From a bacterium ADurb.Bin157 (GTDB lineage: Bacteria > Muiribacteriota > Ozemobacteria > Ozemobacterales > Ozemobacteraceae): a stretch of 64,000 nt of DNA. The notes beneath the pieces were generated by a model. That model worked only from the letters and a program-made list of their open reading frames with translations, was not told the DNA's origin and searched no databases. The stretch is from NCBI GenBank assembly GCA_002070375.1, contig MWDD01000012.1, positions 1-64,000 on the forward strand. The letters run 5' to 3'. Positions 17,326 through 26,360 of this stretch are shown one piece after another. A program made the position numbers and the translations under genes. The first letter of the stretch is position 1. Every line of letters starts with the position of its first letter.

Positions 17326-18237
17326 TCAGTCCCAGCGCCCGACGTATCTGACTTCCTCTTCGAGCTCAACACCGTATAGCTCTTTGACTTTATCAATCAA
17401 GATTTTTGCCAATGATCTTACATCTGAAGCCTTTGCGTTGCCTTTATTAATAATGAAATTCGCATGGTTTTCATAAACGCATGCGCCACCGAAACTAATT
17501 TTCTTAGCTCCGATTTTTTCTAATATTTCTCCGGCTGCTCTTCGTCTTGATTCACCCGGTTTCGGTGGCAAATTTTTAAAAAAGGAGCCTGCACAGCCTA
17601 TTTCTTTGCCGGGGTGCTTTGTTTTGCGTGTTGCCTTTATTTGAGCAATTTCTTGTGCAATAGCCTCAGGGTTCCCTTGTTTTAGTGCAAAAGTTGCCGA
17701 AAGAACTATATGGGATTCTCGCTTTAAAATACTTGTTCTGTATGAAAAATCAAAAAAATCTTTGTTAACAGTTTTTACAACGCCGTCAGAAAGAAGTATT
17801 TCTGCCTCAAGCAATATGTCTGAAATGCTTTTTCCGTAAGCTCCTGCATTTCCACATATTGCGCCCCCCAGACTACCCGGGATACCGGCAAAAGGTTCGG
17901 CCCCGGTAAAACCCTCTTTTTCTGCTGTATTTACAAGTTCGCTAAGCATATGACCGGTGGATAATGTTATGGTTTGATTATCAAAATCAATTTGCTTTAT
18001 GTTTTTTATGGAGTTTTGTATAACAAGTCCGGCAATTCCTTTGTCCGAGATAACTAAGTTTGAGCCGCCTCCAATGACAAAATAGGGTAAATTTGCTGTT
18101 TTGGCATAATTTACCGCATCAACTATGTCTTGCGCCGTTTCAGCTTCAAAAAAGAAATCGGCAGGACCGCCGATATGAAAAGTAGTCAGATCTTTTAACG
18201 GGTAATTATTTTTGATAAGTTTTTCATTAAAGGGCAT
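17326..18237 (-). CDS. murB: UDP-N-acetylenolpyruvoylglucosamine reductase
   Basis: 303 residues. This FAD enzyme makes UDP-MurNAc for peptidoglycan. Seen: TTFHIGGPADFF, FVIGGGSNLVISD (FAD binding), FAGIPGSLGGAICGNAGAYG, the catalytic serine in GCAGSFFKNLPP and the C-terminal catalytic glutamate in LEEEVRYVG. The layout fits the type II (shorter) MurB. It is the last gene of the barrel-exbBD-tonB-cyclophilin run, one base after the cyclophilin stop, an unusual place for a cell-wall gene. Confidence 0.95.
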   Translation of the reverse strand: MPFNEKLIKNNYPLKDLTTFHIGGPADFFFEAETAQDIVDAVNYAKTANLPYFVIGGGSNLVISDKGIAGLVIQNSIKNIKQIDFDNQTITLSTGHMLSELVNTAEKEGFTGAEPFAGIPGSLGGAICGNAGAYGKSISDILLEAEILLSDGVVKTVNKDFFDFSYRTSILKRESHIVLSATFALKQGNPEAIAQEIAQIKATRKTKHPGKEIGCAGSFFKNLPPKPGESRRRAAGEILEKIGAKKISFGGACVYENHANFIINKGNAKASDVRSLAKILIDKVKELYGVELEEEVRYVGRWD

Positions 18238-18238
18238 A

Positions 18239-18802
18239 TTAATTGAGAATATCTCTGATTATTGTGATTTTCATTTTATCACCTTGAGTGACATTTTCGG
18301 GAACATCATGACCTAATCTTAATTGACCGAATACTGTGTATTGACCGTCGAGGTGAGGAATCTCATCAAGACAAATATAAAATTGGCTTCCTGCAGAATC
18401 CGGGTGACCGGCCCTGGCCATAGCTAATGTGCCCTTAAGATGTTTTCTTGAATTGAATTCAGCTTTTAATTTATAACCTGCATCACCGGTTCCTGTGCCT
18501 TTAGGGCAACCGCCTTGAATTACAAAGCCGGGAACAACGCGATGGAAAATAAGACCGTCGTAAAAACCTTTTTTAATTAAGGCCAACATGCTTTTAACGT
18601 GTTCGGGAGCAACGTCCGGAAACAATTCAAGATACATATTTCCCTTTTCGGTTGAAATGCAAATTACAGGATTTGTGGGCTTTTCTAAGGTCATTTTACT
18701 TAGAATATCATCATTTGAATTGTTCGAGGCTTTTGGTTGATTTGCATCGGCGCAAGTTAAGGGAAATAAAACAATCAAACCTAATAGTAATATTTTAATC
18801 AC
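18239..18802 (-). CDS. Exported cyclophilin-type peptidyl-prolyl isomerase
   Basis: 187 residues from a GTG start at 18802, with GGAG 8 bases upstream. An N-terminal signal peptide (about 1-20) suggests a periplasmic location. The cyclophilin core shows FHRVVPGFVIQGG (active-site arginine), KGTLAMARAGHPDSAGSQFYI and LDGQYTVFGQL. The enzyme accelerates proline isomerisation during folding of exported proteins. Its position between tonB and murB suggests co-transcription with envelope genes. Confidence 0.93.
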   Translation of the reverse strand: MIKILLLGLIVLFPLTCADANQPKASNNSNDDILSKMTLEKPTNPVICISTEKGNMYLELFPDVAPEHVKSMLALIKKGFYDGLIFHRVVPGFVIQGGCPKGTGTGDAGYKLKAEFNSRKHLKGTLAMARAGHPDSAGSQFYICLDEIPHLDGQYTVFGQLRLGHDVPENVTQGDKMKITIIRDILN

Positions 18803-18863
18803 TGCTTTGACTCCGTAAATAAATTTGAACCATTCTAAATTAAAAGTTGTTAAATATCAAGGT

Positions 18864-19988
18864 CTAATTGAGCTCGTATTGGACGGTGATTTTTACCCAA
18901 GTTTCTTGAGGTTCGCCACTTATTAAAACCGGTGTAAAAATCCAGCGTCTTAAACTTTGTGCTCCATTAATGGCGAGTTTTGGGTCTATTGTGGAACTCA
19001 TTGTAACAACATCACCTACAGTCCCGCTTGGAAGTATTAATACCCGATAAACGGCATTCCCGTGAACTCCTTTTTGTCTGGCCCAATCGGGGTAATCAGG
19101 TTCAACTCTTTTTACTATTCCGGGTGCTGAAAAATTATCGCTGTTGCCGCCAAAAGCTTCAATTGAGCCAATAGCAAAGATCCCTGAACCCTTGTCAGAG
19201 TTCTCTTCTATTCCTGTCTTGTTTTCAAAAAAATCTTGAACAGAAACTTGTTCCATTTCATTTTCAAACATAGAGTCAGGCATTAGCATTTCACTGATTT
19301 CGGCGCTAAACATAGAATCTGAGATTTCTGAGGTTAGAGGCGCAGTTCTTGAAGGAGTAAGTGCGTAGTCACTTTTAATGTCGAAGGAAGGACTTAAGTG
19401 AGTTGGTTTTATTATTACCGGTTTTTTCTCGGGTTCATTTTGAACAATAACAGGTTTAGCTTCTTCGGCAACTTTAATAGGAACTACCGCAGCAGTAGTT
19501 TTTGCTGAGGCAATATCAGTTTTAACTATTGTTGTATTAGGCTTTGGTTTTGTGTTTGTTATAAGATTCTTAGGCTCTGTTTTTGGGGTAGATACAATTG
19601 CCTGCTTTTTTGTAATCTTTTTTGCGGTCGGTTTTAGTGCAGGTTTTGGCGCAGGTTTGGCAACAGACGCGGTGTTTGTTTTAATTGTTTTAGTTTCAAC
19701 TTTTTTAACGGGTGCAGTTTCAGGTTTAATGGCTTTTTGAGAGTTTCCTTCTGTTGGTTTTGCCCCTGAGATATCTTTTGCTTCGGCTACCGAACCGGCT
19801 TTTGGTCGTTCTGTTGCTGCAAATAATTTTACAGGCACAGAAATTTTGTTAACCTTTTTTATTTCAGTTTTGTAGAGCGCGAAGTATATCGTTAAAATAA
19901 CCAACAGAATAAGATGAATAAACAAAGATAATTGAAATTCATCAATTCCTTCGAGATTTCTGTTTTTAATTTGCTTTAATAATTTCAT
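18864..19988 (-). CDS. tonB: TonB family energy transducer
   Basis: 374 residues. One N-terminal membrane segment (about 22-42) is followed by a long Lys/Pro/Ala/Thr-rich periplasmic linker (about 55-215), an acidic stretch, and a C-terminal TonB domain (about 285-374) with VEPDYPDWARQKGVHGNAVYRV-type signatures. It couples the proton motive force, through ExbB/ExbD, to outer-membrane transporters. The start overlaps the exbD stop by 4 bp. The linker is long and could span a thick periplasm. Confidence 0.93.
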   Translation of the reverse strand: MKLLKQIKNRNLEGIDEFQLSLFIHLILLVILTIYFALYKTEIKKVNKISVPVKLFAATERPKAGSVAEAKDISGAKPTEGNSQKAIKPETAPVKKVETKTIKTNTASVAKPAPKPALKPTAKKITKKQAIVSTPKTEPKNLITNTKPKPNTTIVKTDIASAKTTAAVVPIKVAEEAKPVIVQNEPEKKPVIIKPTHLSPSFDIKSDYALTPSRTAPLTSEISDSMFSAEISEMLMPDSMFENEMEQVSVQDFFENKTGIEENSDKGSGIFAIGSIEAFGGNSDNFSAPGIVKRVEPDYPDWARQKGVHGNAVYRVLILPSGTVGDVVTMSSTIDPKLAINGAQSLRRWIFTPVLISGEPQETWVKITVQYELN

Positions 19989-20395
19989 TTTATTGGCAAA
20001 GTTGTGAGTCCGATGTTTGAAGCCCCTGAACTGCGTATTTGATCCAATACTGTTACGATACGTCCATAATTGGCATCTTTATCGGCTTCGATAAGAATTG
20101 GTCTGTCCGGAGAGTTTTTTGTCCAAACTTTAATTTGCTCTATTAATGCATTGGTTTCTATTTGTTTTCCGGCTATAAAAACGAATCCATTTTTTCCGAT
20201 TTGGACAGTCATGTTGTCTTTTTCAACCGAACTTGAATTAGATGCTTTCGGAACATTTACGGGAACTTTTTCTTTATTTGTCGCAAAAGAGCTTGTTATC
20301 ATAAAGAAAAAAACCAAAAGCAGAACAACGTCTATTAGATTAGTTACGACTATTTGAGGTCTGTTCTTTTTTCTTTTAGGCAGCAAGCTTTTCAA
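19985..20395 (-). CDS. exbD: ExbD/TolR biopolymer transport protein
   Basis: 136 residues. One N-terminal membrane helix contains the functional aspartate in NLIDVVLLLVFFFM, followed by a periplasmic domain. The start is a TTG at 20395 placed 20 bp inside exbB, preceded by GGAGG 6 bases upstream within the exbB coding sequence, so translation is coupled. With ExbB it forms the proton-driven motor that powers TonB. Confidence 0.93.
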   Translation of the reverse strand: MKSLLPKRKKNRPQIVVTNLIDVVLLLVFFFMITSSFATNKEKVPVNVPKASNSSSVEKDNMTVQIGKNGFVFIAGKQIETNALIEQIKVWTKNSPDRPILIEADKDANYGRIVTVLDQIRSSGASNIGLTTLPIK

Positions 20396-21020
20396 CTTTG
20401 ACCTCCATAGTATTAACAGTATTAGCGAGGTCCAAGGAATAGATTTCTACTTGTTCGATAAACTCAGTGCTTTTTGCTTCGCACCAATTGTGGGCAACCA
20501 TAGTTGGAATACCGACCATTAAGCCTGCGGCTGTAGTATAAAGAGCTTCAGAGATGCCGCCGGCCAATGCTGTCGGGTCACCGATTCCGATGGTGGAAAT
20601 GACTTTGAAAGCTGTTATCATGCCCGTAACGGTACCGGTTAATCCAAGTAATGGGCTGATTGTTGAAATTGTAGAAAGTTTGGCCAAGTGGCGGTCATAT
20701 TTTTTAACCTGAATCAGAGCCTCTTGTCTCATAACATCAAGCAGATCATCTTTTTCTAAGTCAAGATTATCAATTCCGGCGGCTATTATGTTTGAAAGCG
20801 GGGTGTTTTCCTCTCGGCATATCTTCATTGCTTCAAGATAGTGTTTGCTTACTATAGCAGCTTTAACACGCTTCATGAAAGCAGGACCATTATAGGCATT
20901 TCTTTTGTAAAATCTAATTCTTTCTATAAGAATTGCCAGTGCAAATACGGAACAAAAGGCAATTGGGATCATTACCGGTCCGCCGCTGATAAACAGGTCG
21001 AAAATAAAAAAGTTTTGCAT
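20376..21020 (-). CDS. exbB: ExbB/TolQ/MotA proton channel family protein
   Basis: 214 residues with three hydrophobic segments (about 12-32, 120-142, 158-182). The last two carry the family motif ISPLLGLTGTVTGMITAF and the ALYTTAAGLMVGIP stretch. It forms the pentameric stator of the ExbBD motor. It lies 66 bp downstream of the barrel gene and overlaps exbD by 20 bp. Adjacent tonB and a barrel with a TonB-box-like N-terminus favour ExbB over TolQ. Confidence 0.93.
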   Translation of the reverse strand: MQNFFIFDLFISGGPVMIPIAFCSVFALAILIERIRFYKRNAYNGPAFMKRVKAAIVSKHYLEAMKICREENTPLSNIIAAGIDNLDLEKDDLLDVMRQEALIQVKKYDRHLAKLSTISTISPLLGLTGTVTGMITAFKVISTIGIGDPTALAGGISEALYTTAAGLMVGIPTMVAHNWCEAKSTEFIEQVEIYSLDLANTVNTMEVKVEKLAA

Positions 21021-21086
21021 AATTTGCCTCCGTATACATCTATTTCTCTATAGTTATCGACAATTTTAAGTGTTGGATTAAGTTAA

Positions 21087-22715
21087 TTAAAAGTGAGCTT
21101 CAAGCCCGCCAATAAAAACTCTTCCTTCTTCTTCAACGTCAAATCTGAGTTTTTTTGCTTCGTCGTACAGGTCTCTGATTTTAATATAGGCAGTGTAGGT
21201 TTCGTTTGCTTTGTATTTAAAAGCTATATCTGATCTGCTGTAGTCGCTAGCGCTTTGAATTGTCGGCAAAGCCCCTATATAAATGCGAGCTCTTCTGTCG
21301 TATTCAACTCTTCTGGAAAAATTAATATCAAGCTTGTTTTTTTGGTAATTTGCGTTTACGTTCATCAAACGGCGCGGTTCATATGAAATGCGTCTGTTTG
21401 CATTTTCATTTCTTGGATTTTGAAATGTGTAGTCTATGTCAAAAACAAAATGATTTTCGACTTTAAAATTTGATTTTAAGATGACTCCCGTTCGTTTTGC
21501 TTCCATAAAGTCGTAGACCGAACCTGTTAAGTTGCTTCCGGGGTCAAATTGGTCGCTGTATTCGATGGCATCGTATTCGTTTTGAGTAAAGAGATCAACT
21601 CCGAAGGTGTCTCCGTTAATATTCTTAAATTTAAATGTGCCTTTTGCTGTTTTGATTTTAGAAGCGACTATTTTTTTTGCATTAGATTCAACATAATGCC
21701 GGGCCATAAATATTTTTTCAAAACTATCATTTTTTAAATCTTCGTCATAGCTGAAAGTGAAGAGCCAAGGTTCGCTTAATTTGTGGTTGATGGTGAGGTA
21801 TGGAGATGTTGAGCTGCGTTGCATCGATTTCATTAGTTTAAATCCGAAACAAGCATTTGATTTTTGAGAGATTTCATAATCTGTTCCAAACCCAACAGAT
21901 GATTTTGTAAAATCCATGCTTCTTTCAGAGCTTATGTCGAGGTCTTCTTTTTTCAGTTCAAATGTTGCACGATTCCTAAACTTATTTTCAGATTTTCTTA
22001 AATATGTGCCTGAAAACCCAAGACTGAATATTTCTTGATTTTTTAAAAAACCGGCAATACCGCTTCTTACGTCTCTGTCTAAATGATCAACAGTCAGTTC
22101 GCCTTTTAAATAGGCACCGTCTTCTTGAGTTGTGCTTCCGCTGAATGAAATTCTTTTGACAGCAGTTTCTGCGCTTGCCTTAGGCGTGGGATTGGTTCTT
22201 GTTCCTCTGATTCCGAAATCATCTTTAGAAATTTCGCCGTCAACGGTAAATATTGCTCCAACTTCTGTTGTTGTGCTTATATTACCGGTTGCTCCTATGT
22301 ATTTTGTATTTGTATCAGTTTTATAACCTTTTCGACTTTCTGTTTTAAACATGGCATTTCCGTTATAGCCTTCGTGATTGCCTTTTCCATGTAAGATAAA
22401 TTCTCCGCCGTTGTTATTGCCGATTCCTGCTGCAACGGAGACTTCTCCGTCAGATCGTTTATTGAAAGTATTAATTGGCTTTTTTTCGGTCATGGGTCTA
22501 TAATCCTGAACTCCTTCAATCGGAGCGAGAGCCGGCATTTCATTCATTTTATCTTCAGGTGTAAATGACAACATGTGTTGGCTTATGTCAATTTTTGTTG
22601 ATTGCGCATCTTTGCCTACAACCTGAACTTTGCCCATGTCAAATGTGTCGGCTGCGTATGAAGTTGCTGAAAGTGCTGCTGCTATTGCAATTGCAGTAAT
22701 TTTTTTTAATTGCAT
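21087..22715 (-). CDS. Outer-membrane beta-barrel protein with TonB-box-like N-terminus and no plug domain
   Basis: 542 residues with a signal peptide (cleavage near ATSYAAD, about 21). The mature N-terminus, DTFDMGKVQVVGKDAQ, resembles a TonB box. Residues about 40-85 are Pro/Met-rich with no recognisable plug. From about 90 on there are alternating amphipathic strands, and the protein ends in Phe, as outer-membrane barrels do. It is the first gene before exbB-exbD-tonB, so it is probably the motor's client. True TonB receptors have a plug of about 130-150 residues that I cannot find here. It may be a shortened receptor or a TonB-driven porin-like protein; the ligand is unknown. Confidence 0.75.
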   Translation of the reverse strand: MQLKKITAIAIAAALSATSYAADTFDMGKVQVVGKDAQSTKIDISQHMLSFTPEDKMNEMPALAPIEGVQDYRPMTEKKPINTFNKRSDGEVSVAAGIGNNNGGEFILHGKGNHEGYNGNAMFKTESRKGYKTDTNTKYIGATGNISTTTEVGAIFTVDGEISKDDFGIRGTRTNPTPKASAETAVKRISFSGSTTQEDGAYLKGELTVDHLDRDVRSGIAGFLKNQEIFSLGFSGTYLRKSENKFRNRATFELKKEDLDISSERSMDFTKSSVGFGTDYEISQKSNACFGFKLMKSMQRSSTSPYLTINHKLSEPWLFTFSYDEDLKNDSFEKIFMARHYVESNAKKIVASKIKTAKGTFKFKNINGDTFGVDLFTQNEYDAIEYSDQFDPGSNLTGSVYDFMEAKRTGVILKSNFKVENHFVFDIDYTFQNPRNENANRRISYEPRRLMNVNANYQKNKLDINFSRRVEYDRRARIYIGALPTIQSASDYSRSDIAFKYKANETYTAYIKIRDLYDEAKKLRFDVEEEGRVFIGGLEAHF

Positions 22716-22855
22716 GGTTTGTCTCCGAATTTAATCTGTTAATAACATCGGCAATTAAATTATCTTGTTGAAAAATAATTCATTTAAGAAATACAGCAAA
22801 TACTAACCTTTTTGGGGTTCATTTTTCAAGACCTTATTTAATATTGCGTGAGTTA

Positions 22856-22885
22856 TTGACAGTACTAAGGTTAGAGGAGTAAACT
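22856..22885 (+). promoter_or_regulatory. Candidate promoter of the M14 peptidase gene
   Basis: A consensus -35 TTGACA (22856-22861) is followed after 18 bases by TAAACT (22880-22885), 32 bp upstream of the ATG. A competing -10 TATGAT lies at 22888-22893. The ribosome-binding site is GGGAG. Confidence 0.5.
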
Positions 22886-22917
22886 TGTATGATAAATTCT
22901 GTAAAGGGAGATAAAGA

Positions 22918-24411
22918 ATGAATATGCGTATGGCAGCAGCTTTGTGCGGCGCAGCCTTGCTTTTTGCGACTGCTTCACATTCAGCTCCTAAGAGTTTGGT
23001 AAAAATTCAGAAGATTAGTAAAATTCAAGCCGCAAAAATAGCAAGTCTTGGTTATGATGTTGTAAGCATTAAAGACGGTTATGCGGAAGCGGTGCTTGAC
23101 AAAGCCGAAGCAACAGCACTGAGCGGCAAAGGTTATTCCCTAAAAACATTGATTGCAGATTTAGATAAATATGTTGAACAAATGAAAGGCACGCAAAATA
23201 AAACTGATGCCTACTATAATTATGCCAAAGTAGAAACAGTTTTGGGCGATTGGGCAAAGAAATATTCTGAAATTTGTCGCCTTGAATCAATCGGAAAATC
23301 ATGTGAAAACAAAGATATTTGGGCGTTGAAAATTAGCGATAACCCTCAAAAAAATGAGCAGGAACCTGCTGTTTTGCTCATGGGGGCCCATCACTCACGA
23401 GAGTGGCCGTCGATTGAAGTTCCGATGGCGGTTGCTGAAAAGCTTTTAACTAATTATTCAGAAAACCCTGAAATCAGGCGCCTTGTCGATACAAGAGAAA
23501 TATGGATCGTGCCTGTGGTAAACCCCGATGGCGTAATCTACAGCATGGAAAAAAGTAAGTTTTGGAGAAAAAACAGACGTAAAAATTCCGACGGAACTTT
23601 TGGAGTTGATTTAAACAGAAACTACGGTTATCAGTGGGGTGATGTCGGTTCCAGCAATAGCGGTTACTCAGACACATATCATGGGCCGCACGCTTTCAGC
23701 GAACCTGAATCAATTGCAATAAAAAAACTGGCTGAACGTGAAAAGTTTCAGGCAAGTATTTCTTATCACACATACTCAGAGTTAATTCTTTATCCTTTTG
23801 GTTACGCCCATAATGTTAATAATCCCGACAGTAAAATTTTTGTAAAATTGGCTGAGGAAATGTCAAAGATGAATGGGTATCGTCCGCAGAACAGCGCCCA
23901 ATTATACCCTGCAATGGGTGATTTGGATGATTATTTGTATGGAAGCGAAAAAGTTTTGTCGTTTACATTTGAGCTTTGCAAATCGTTTATTCCGCCTGCA
24001 AATCAGATACCTTCTTTTACTGCTCCCAATGTTGAGGCTGCTTTGCATTTAATAGACAAATCAGGCACTTACGCTATGGCAATTCCGGGAAATAACCCCG
24101 GTTTGGCTAATAATCTTGATTTTGATGACGCTTTAACTGCTGTTTCCGATATAAACGCAATTTTTGGAAACGAACGAAATATAGTTATGAGAAATGAAGT
24201 TTTGAAGCAACTTGATGTAATAAGCAAAAGATTGGCTCAGCTTACAGTTGAAGACTTGAAACATCAAAGCACAGAGAAGTTGGATAGATTGCGTTCAGAG
24301 CAAACCGCTTCTCTCGCGCTTTCATATGTTCGCACACGTCTTTTGTTTGATGAAGGGCATAATCCCGGTAGTTATGGCGTTGAATTGATCAATAGTGTAA
24401 AAAATAAGTAA
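22918..24411 (+). CDS. Secreted zinc carboxypeptidase (M14 family)
   Basis: 497 residues with a signal peptide (about 1-22). The M14 zinc motif HHSREW gives ligands H159 and E162. The substrate-binding DLNRNYGYQWG (after RRKNSDGTFGV), the third ligand in SYHTYSELILYPFGY and the catalytic glutamate in SFTFELCKS follow in the right order. The enzyme removes C-terminal residues from extracellular peptides. An N-terminal region (about 25-95) resembles an inhibitory propeptide, and a C-terminal region of about 100 residues is unassigned. It is monocistronic, with its own promoter and terminator. Confidence 0.93.
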   Translation: MNMRMAAALCGAALLFATASHSAPKSLVKIQKISKIQAAKIASLGYDVVSIKDGYAEAVLDKAEATALSGKGYSLKTLIADLDKYVEQMKGTQNKTDAYYNYAKVETVLGDWAKKYSEICRLESIGKSCENKDIWALKISDNPQKNEQEPAVLLMGAHHSREWPSIEVPMAVAEKLLTNYSENPEIRRLVDTREIWIVPVVNPDGVIYSMEKSKFWRKNRRKNSDGTFGVDLNRNYGYQWGDVGSSNSGYSDTYHGPHAFSEPESIAIKKLAEREKFQASISYHTYSELILYPFGYAHNVNNPDSKIFVKLAEEMSKMNGYRPQNSAQLYPAMGDLDDYLYGSEKVLSFTFELCKSFIPPANQIPSFTAPNVEAALHLIDKSGTYAMAIPGNNPGLANNLDFDDALTAVSDINAIFGNERNIVMRNEVLKQLDVISKRLAQLTVEDLKHQSTEKLDRLRSEQTASLALSYVRTRLLFDEGHNPGSYGVELINSVKNK

Positions 24412-24437
24412 AAAATTTATTTATTATTTTTAATCTA

Positions 24438-24468
24438 TAAAACCGCATTAATAATGCGGTTTTATTTT
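24438..24468 (+). terminator. Rho-independent terminator after the M14 peptidase
   Basis: Inverted repeat with core AACCGCATT / AATGCGGTT (24438-24450 with 24452-24464) followed by a T-rich tail, 27 bp after the stop codon. Confidence 0.85.
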
Positions 24469-24479
24469 GTTCGTAAGTA

Positions 24480-24488
24480 TGGTATACT
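24480..24488 (+). promoter_or_regulatory. Extended -10 promoter of the HD-GYP/sigma operon
   Basis: TGGTATACT (TGn followed by TATACT at 24483-24488) lies 30 bp before the HD-GYP ATG. No good -35 element is at the expected distance, where terminator sequence lies. Confidence 0.45.
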
Positions 24489-24518
24489 TCTTGCATTGAT
24501 GAATTTGACGGGTAAACT

Positions 24519-25736
24519 ATGATTGAAACAATAACTATATTTGATGTGTCTGTGTATAGCGGGTACAGTTATATCGGGCATTGTAAAGAGTTCCTTTGGA
24601 ATGTTAAAAGCAGACAAAGCGGAGATTTTATATTTAAAGGTTTGGTTTGCGAGTATGATTTTGAAGAAATGATGCTCAGAAAAGATCTATTTTTAAGAAC
24701 TCAAGAAAATAAAGAATATGTCCTTGAAGATTTTGTTATCACAGATGTTAGCCAAATAGGAAGGCTGCAGGGGTCAGCTAAGAGCATTAAAATTCTCGAC
24801 AGTAGTTTTCCCGCTATTAAGGCATTTATAGAAGACGAAAAAATCGTTTTGTCAAAAGAAACACAATTAGAAGCCTTTAAGGCAGTTTCAGATGTGGTGC
24901 ATCAGGTTAAAAACGATGCAGTAATTAATGGCGAACAAACACGCGCTGTAATGAGAACGCTTGTTGATGAGGTTTTACAGGCACCCGATGCGATTATGAA
25001 TTTAATGGATATTAAGTCGTTTGACGACTATACATTTACTCATAATGTTAACGTTTCAGCTATATCCTTGTTGATCGGTTCTTCAATGGGCTTGGCAAAA
25101 GATGAACTTGAAGAGCTTGCTACCGGCTGTATGCTTCATGATGTCGGAAAGATTAAAATTGCAATCGACCTTTTAAATAAAGAGGGCAGTTTGTCTGATG
25201 ATGAGTTCGTTGAGTTAAGGTCTCACCCAAGACAAGGTTACGATATATTAGTTAAGTCTCGTGGTTTATCGGAAGAATCACGTCTTGTTGCTCTTCAGCA
25301 TCATGAAAAATTTCAGGGGAACGGTTACCCGGCAAATCTTCGCGGAAATGAAATAACTTTGTATTCAAGAATTTGTTCTGTTGCAGATGTGTATGATGCT
25401 TTGACAACCGATCGTCCTTATCGCCTTGCCATGTCGCCTTATGATGCTATTAAAATCTTAACCTCAGGAATAGACAGGCATTTTGATCCGAATGTTTTAA
25501 CCGCTTTTATAAGAAAATTTTCTCTTTATCCGGCCGGCAGTTTTGTGAGATTAAATGACGCATCAATTGCATTGGTGTTGCGCAATAACCCCGAATCTGT
25601 TATTCGTCCTGTCGTTAAATTATTAAAAGACAGCAAGGGAGAAAAATACCCGGACAGAATAGAGATAAATCTTGCTGAGTCAAGTGGTCTTTATATCGTA
25701 GGCCAAGCTTCTCTAACAGACGCAAAAATATTATAA
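24519..25736 (+). CDS. HD-GYP domain protein (probable cyclic-di-GMP phosphodiesterase)
   Basis: 405 residues. An N-terminal region of about 135 residues of unknown type is followed by an HD-GYP domain: HNVNVS, the metal pair H207-D208 in MLHDVGK, LQHHEKFQGNGYP (the GYP signature near 269) and VADVYDALTTDRPYR. The family hydrolyses c-di-GMP to pGpG or GMP. The gene is 6 bp upstream of an ECF sigma gene and co-directional with the anti-sigma and htrA genes, so c-di-GMP turnover is tied to envelope stress here. No membrane segment is seen; it is likely cytoplasmic. Confidence 0.92.
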   Translation: MIETITIFDVSVYSGYSYIGHCKEFLWNVKSRQSGDFIFKGLVCEYDFEEMMLRKDLFLRTQENKEYVLEDFVITDVSQIGRLQGSAKSIKILDSSFPAIKAFIEDEKIVLSKETQLEAFKAVSDVVHQVKNDAVINGEQTRAVMRTLVDEVLQAPDAIMNLMDIKSFDDYTFTHNVNVSAISLLIGSSMGLAKDELEELATGCMLHDVGKIKIAIDLLNKEGSLSDDEFVELRSHPRQGYDILVKSRGLSEESRLVALQHHEKFQGNGYPANLRGNEITLYSRICSVADVYDALTTDRPYRLAMSPYDAIKILTSGIDRHFDPNVLTAFIRKFSLYPAGSFVRLNDASIALVLRNNPESVIRPVVKLLKDSKGEKYPDRIEINLAESSGLYIVGQASLTDAKIL

Positions 25737-25742
25737 AACAAA

Positions 25743-26360
25743 ATGGGAACTTCTTTTGAACATAGCAAGTCTAATGAATATGTAGGCACTCAAGAACAGC
25801 TCTTGCTTGAACGAATTCAAAACGGTGATAAAAAAGCGTTTGCTGATCTTGTGTCCGATTACGAAAAGCCTATTTACAGAATATGTTACAGATTCTTCGG
25901 TAACGAAGAAGATTCATTAGATACTGTTCAGGAGGTTTTTATAAAAATTTACAGATATATCGGCAAGTTTGAAGGCAAATCATCTTTAAAAACCTGGATA
26001 TACAGAATAGCTGCTAATACTTGTATAACAGCATTTGAAAAGAAAAAGAAAGAAAAAGAAGGTTTTTTTAAAGTTTTTTCTGATTGGTTTAACTCGTTTT
26101 ACCAAACTTCACCCGAAGATCAAGTAATTGAACGAGAAACAAGTTTCCTAAATGTAAAAACGGTTACCGAAAAACTTTCCGATTTACCCGAAATTTATCG
26201 AATGCCTGTTATTCTTAAAGACATTGAGGGTTTTTCAATGGATAAAATCAGTGAAATCTTGGAAATCCCGCTTGGGACTGTCAAATCGAGAATAAACAGG
26301 GGTCGTGCAATATTGCATGATTTGCTGCGTCCTTACTATAAGGGAGAAAGTTATGAATGA
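25743..26360 (+). CDS. ECF-type RNA polymerase sigma factor (RpoE-like)
   Basis: 205 residues. Region 2 is seen (YEKPIYRICYRFF, then EDSLDTVQEVFIKIY and LKTWIYRIAANTC), followed by region 4 (LSDLPEIYRMPVILKDIEG, then LEIPLGTVKSRINRGRAIL). Region 3 is absent, as in ECF factors. The gene order sigma, anti-sigma, HtrA matches envelope-stress modules in which the sigma factor is held at the membrane by its anti-sigma. The linker between regions 2 and 4 is lysine-rich. The stop overlaps the next start by 8 bp. Confidence 0.93.
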   Translation: MGTSFEHSKSNEYVGTQEQLLLERIQNGDKKAFADLVSDYEKPIYRICYRFFGNEEDSLDTVQEVFIKIYRYIGKFEGKSSLKTWIYRIAANTCITAFEKKKKEKEGFFKVFSDWFNSFYQTSPEDQVIERETSFLNVKTVTEKLSDLPEIYRMPVILKDIEGFSMDKISEILEIPLGTVKSRINRGRAILHDLLRPYYKGESYE

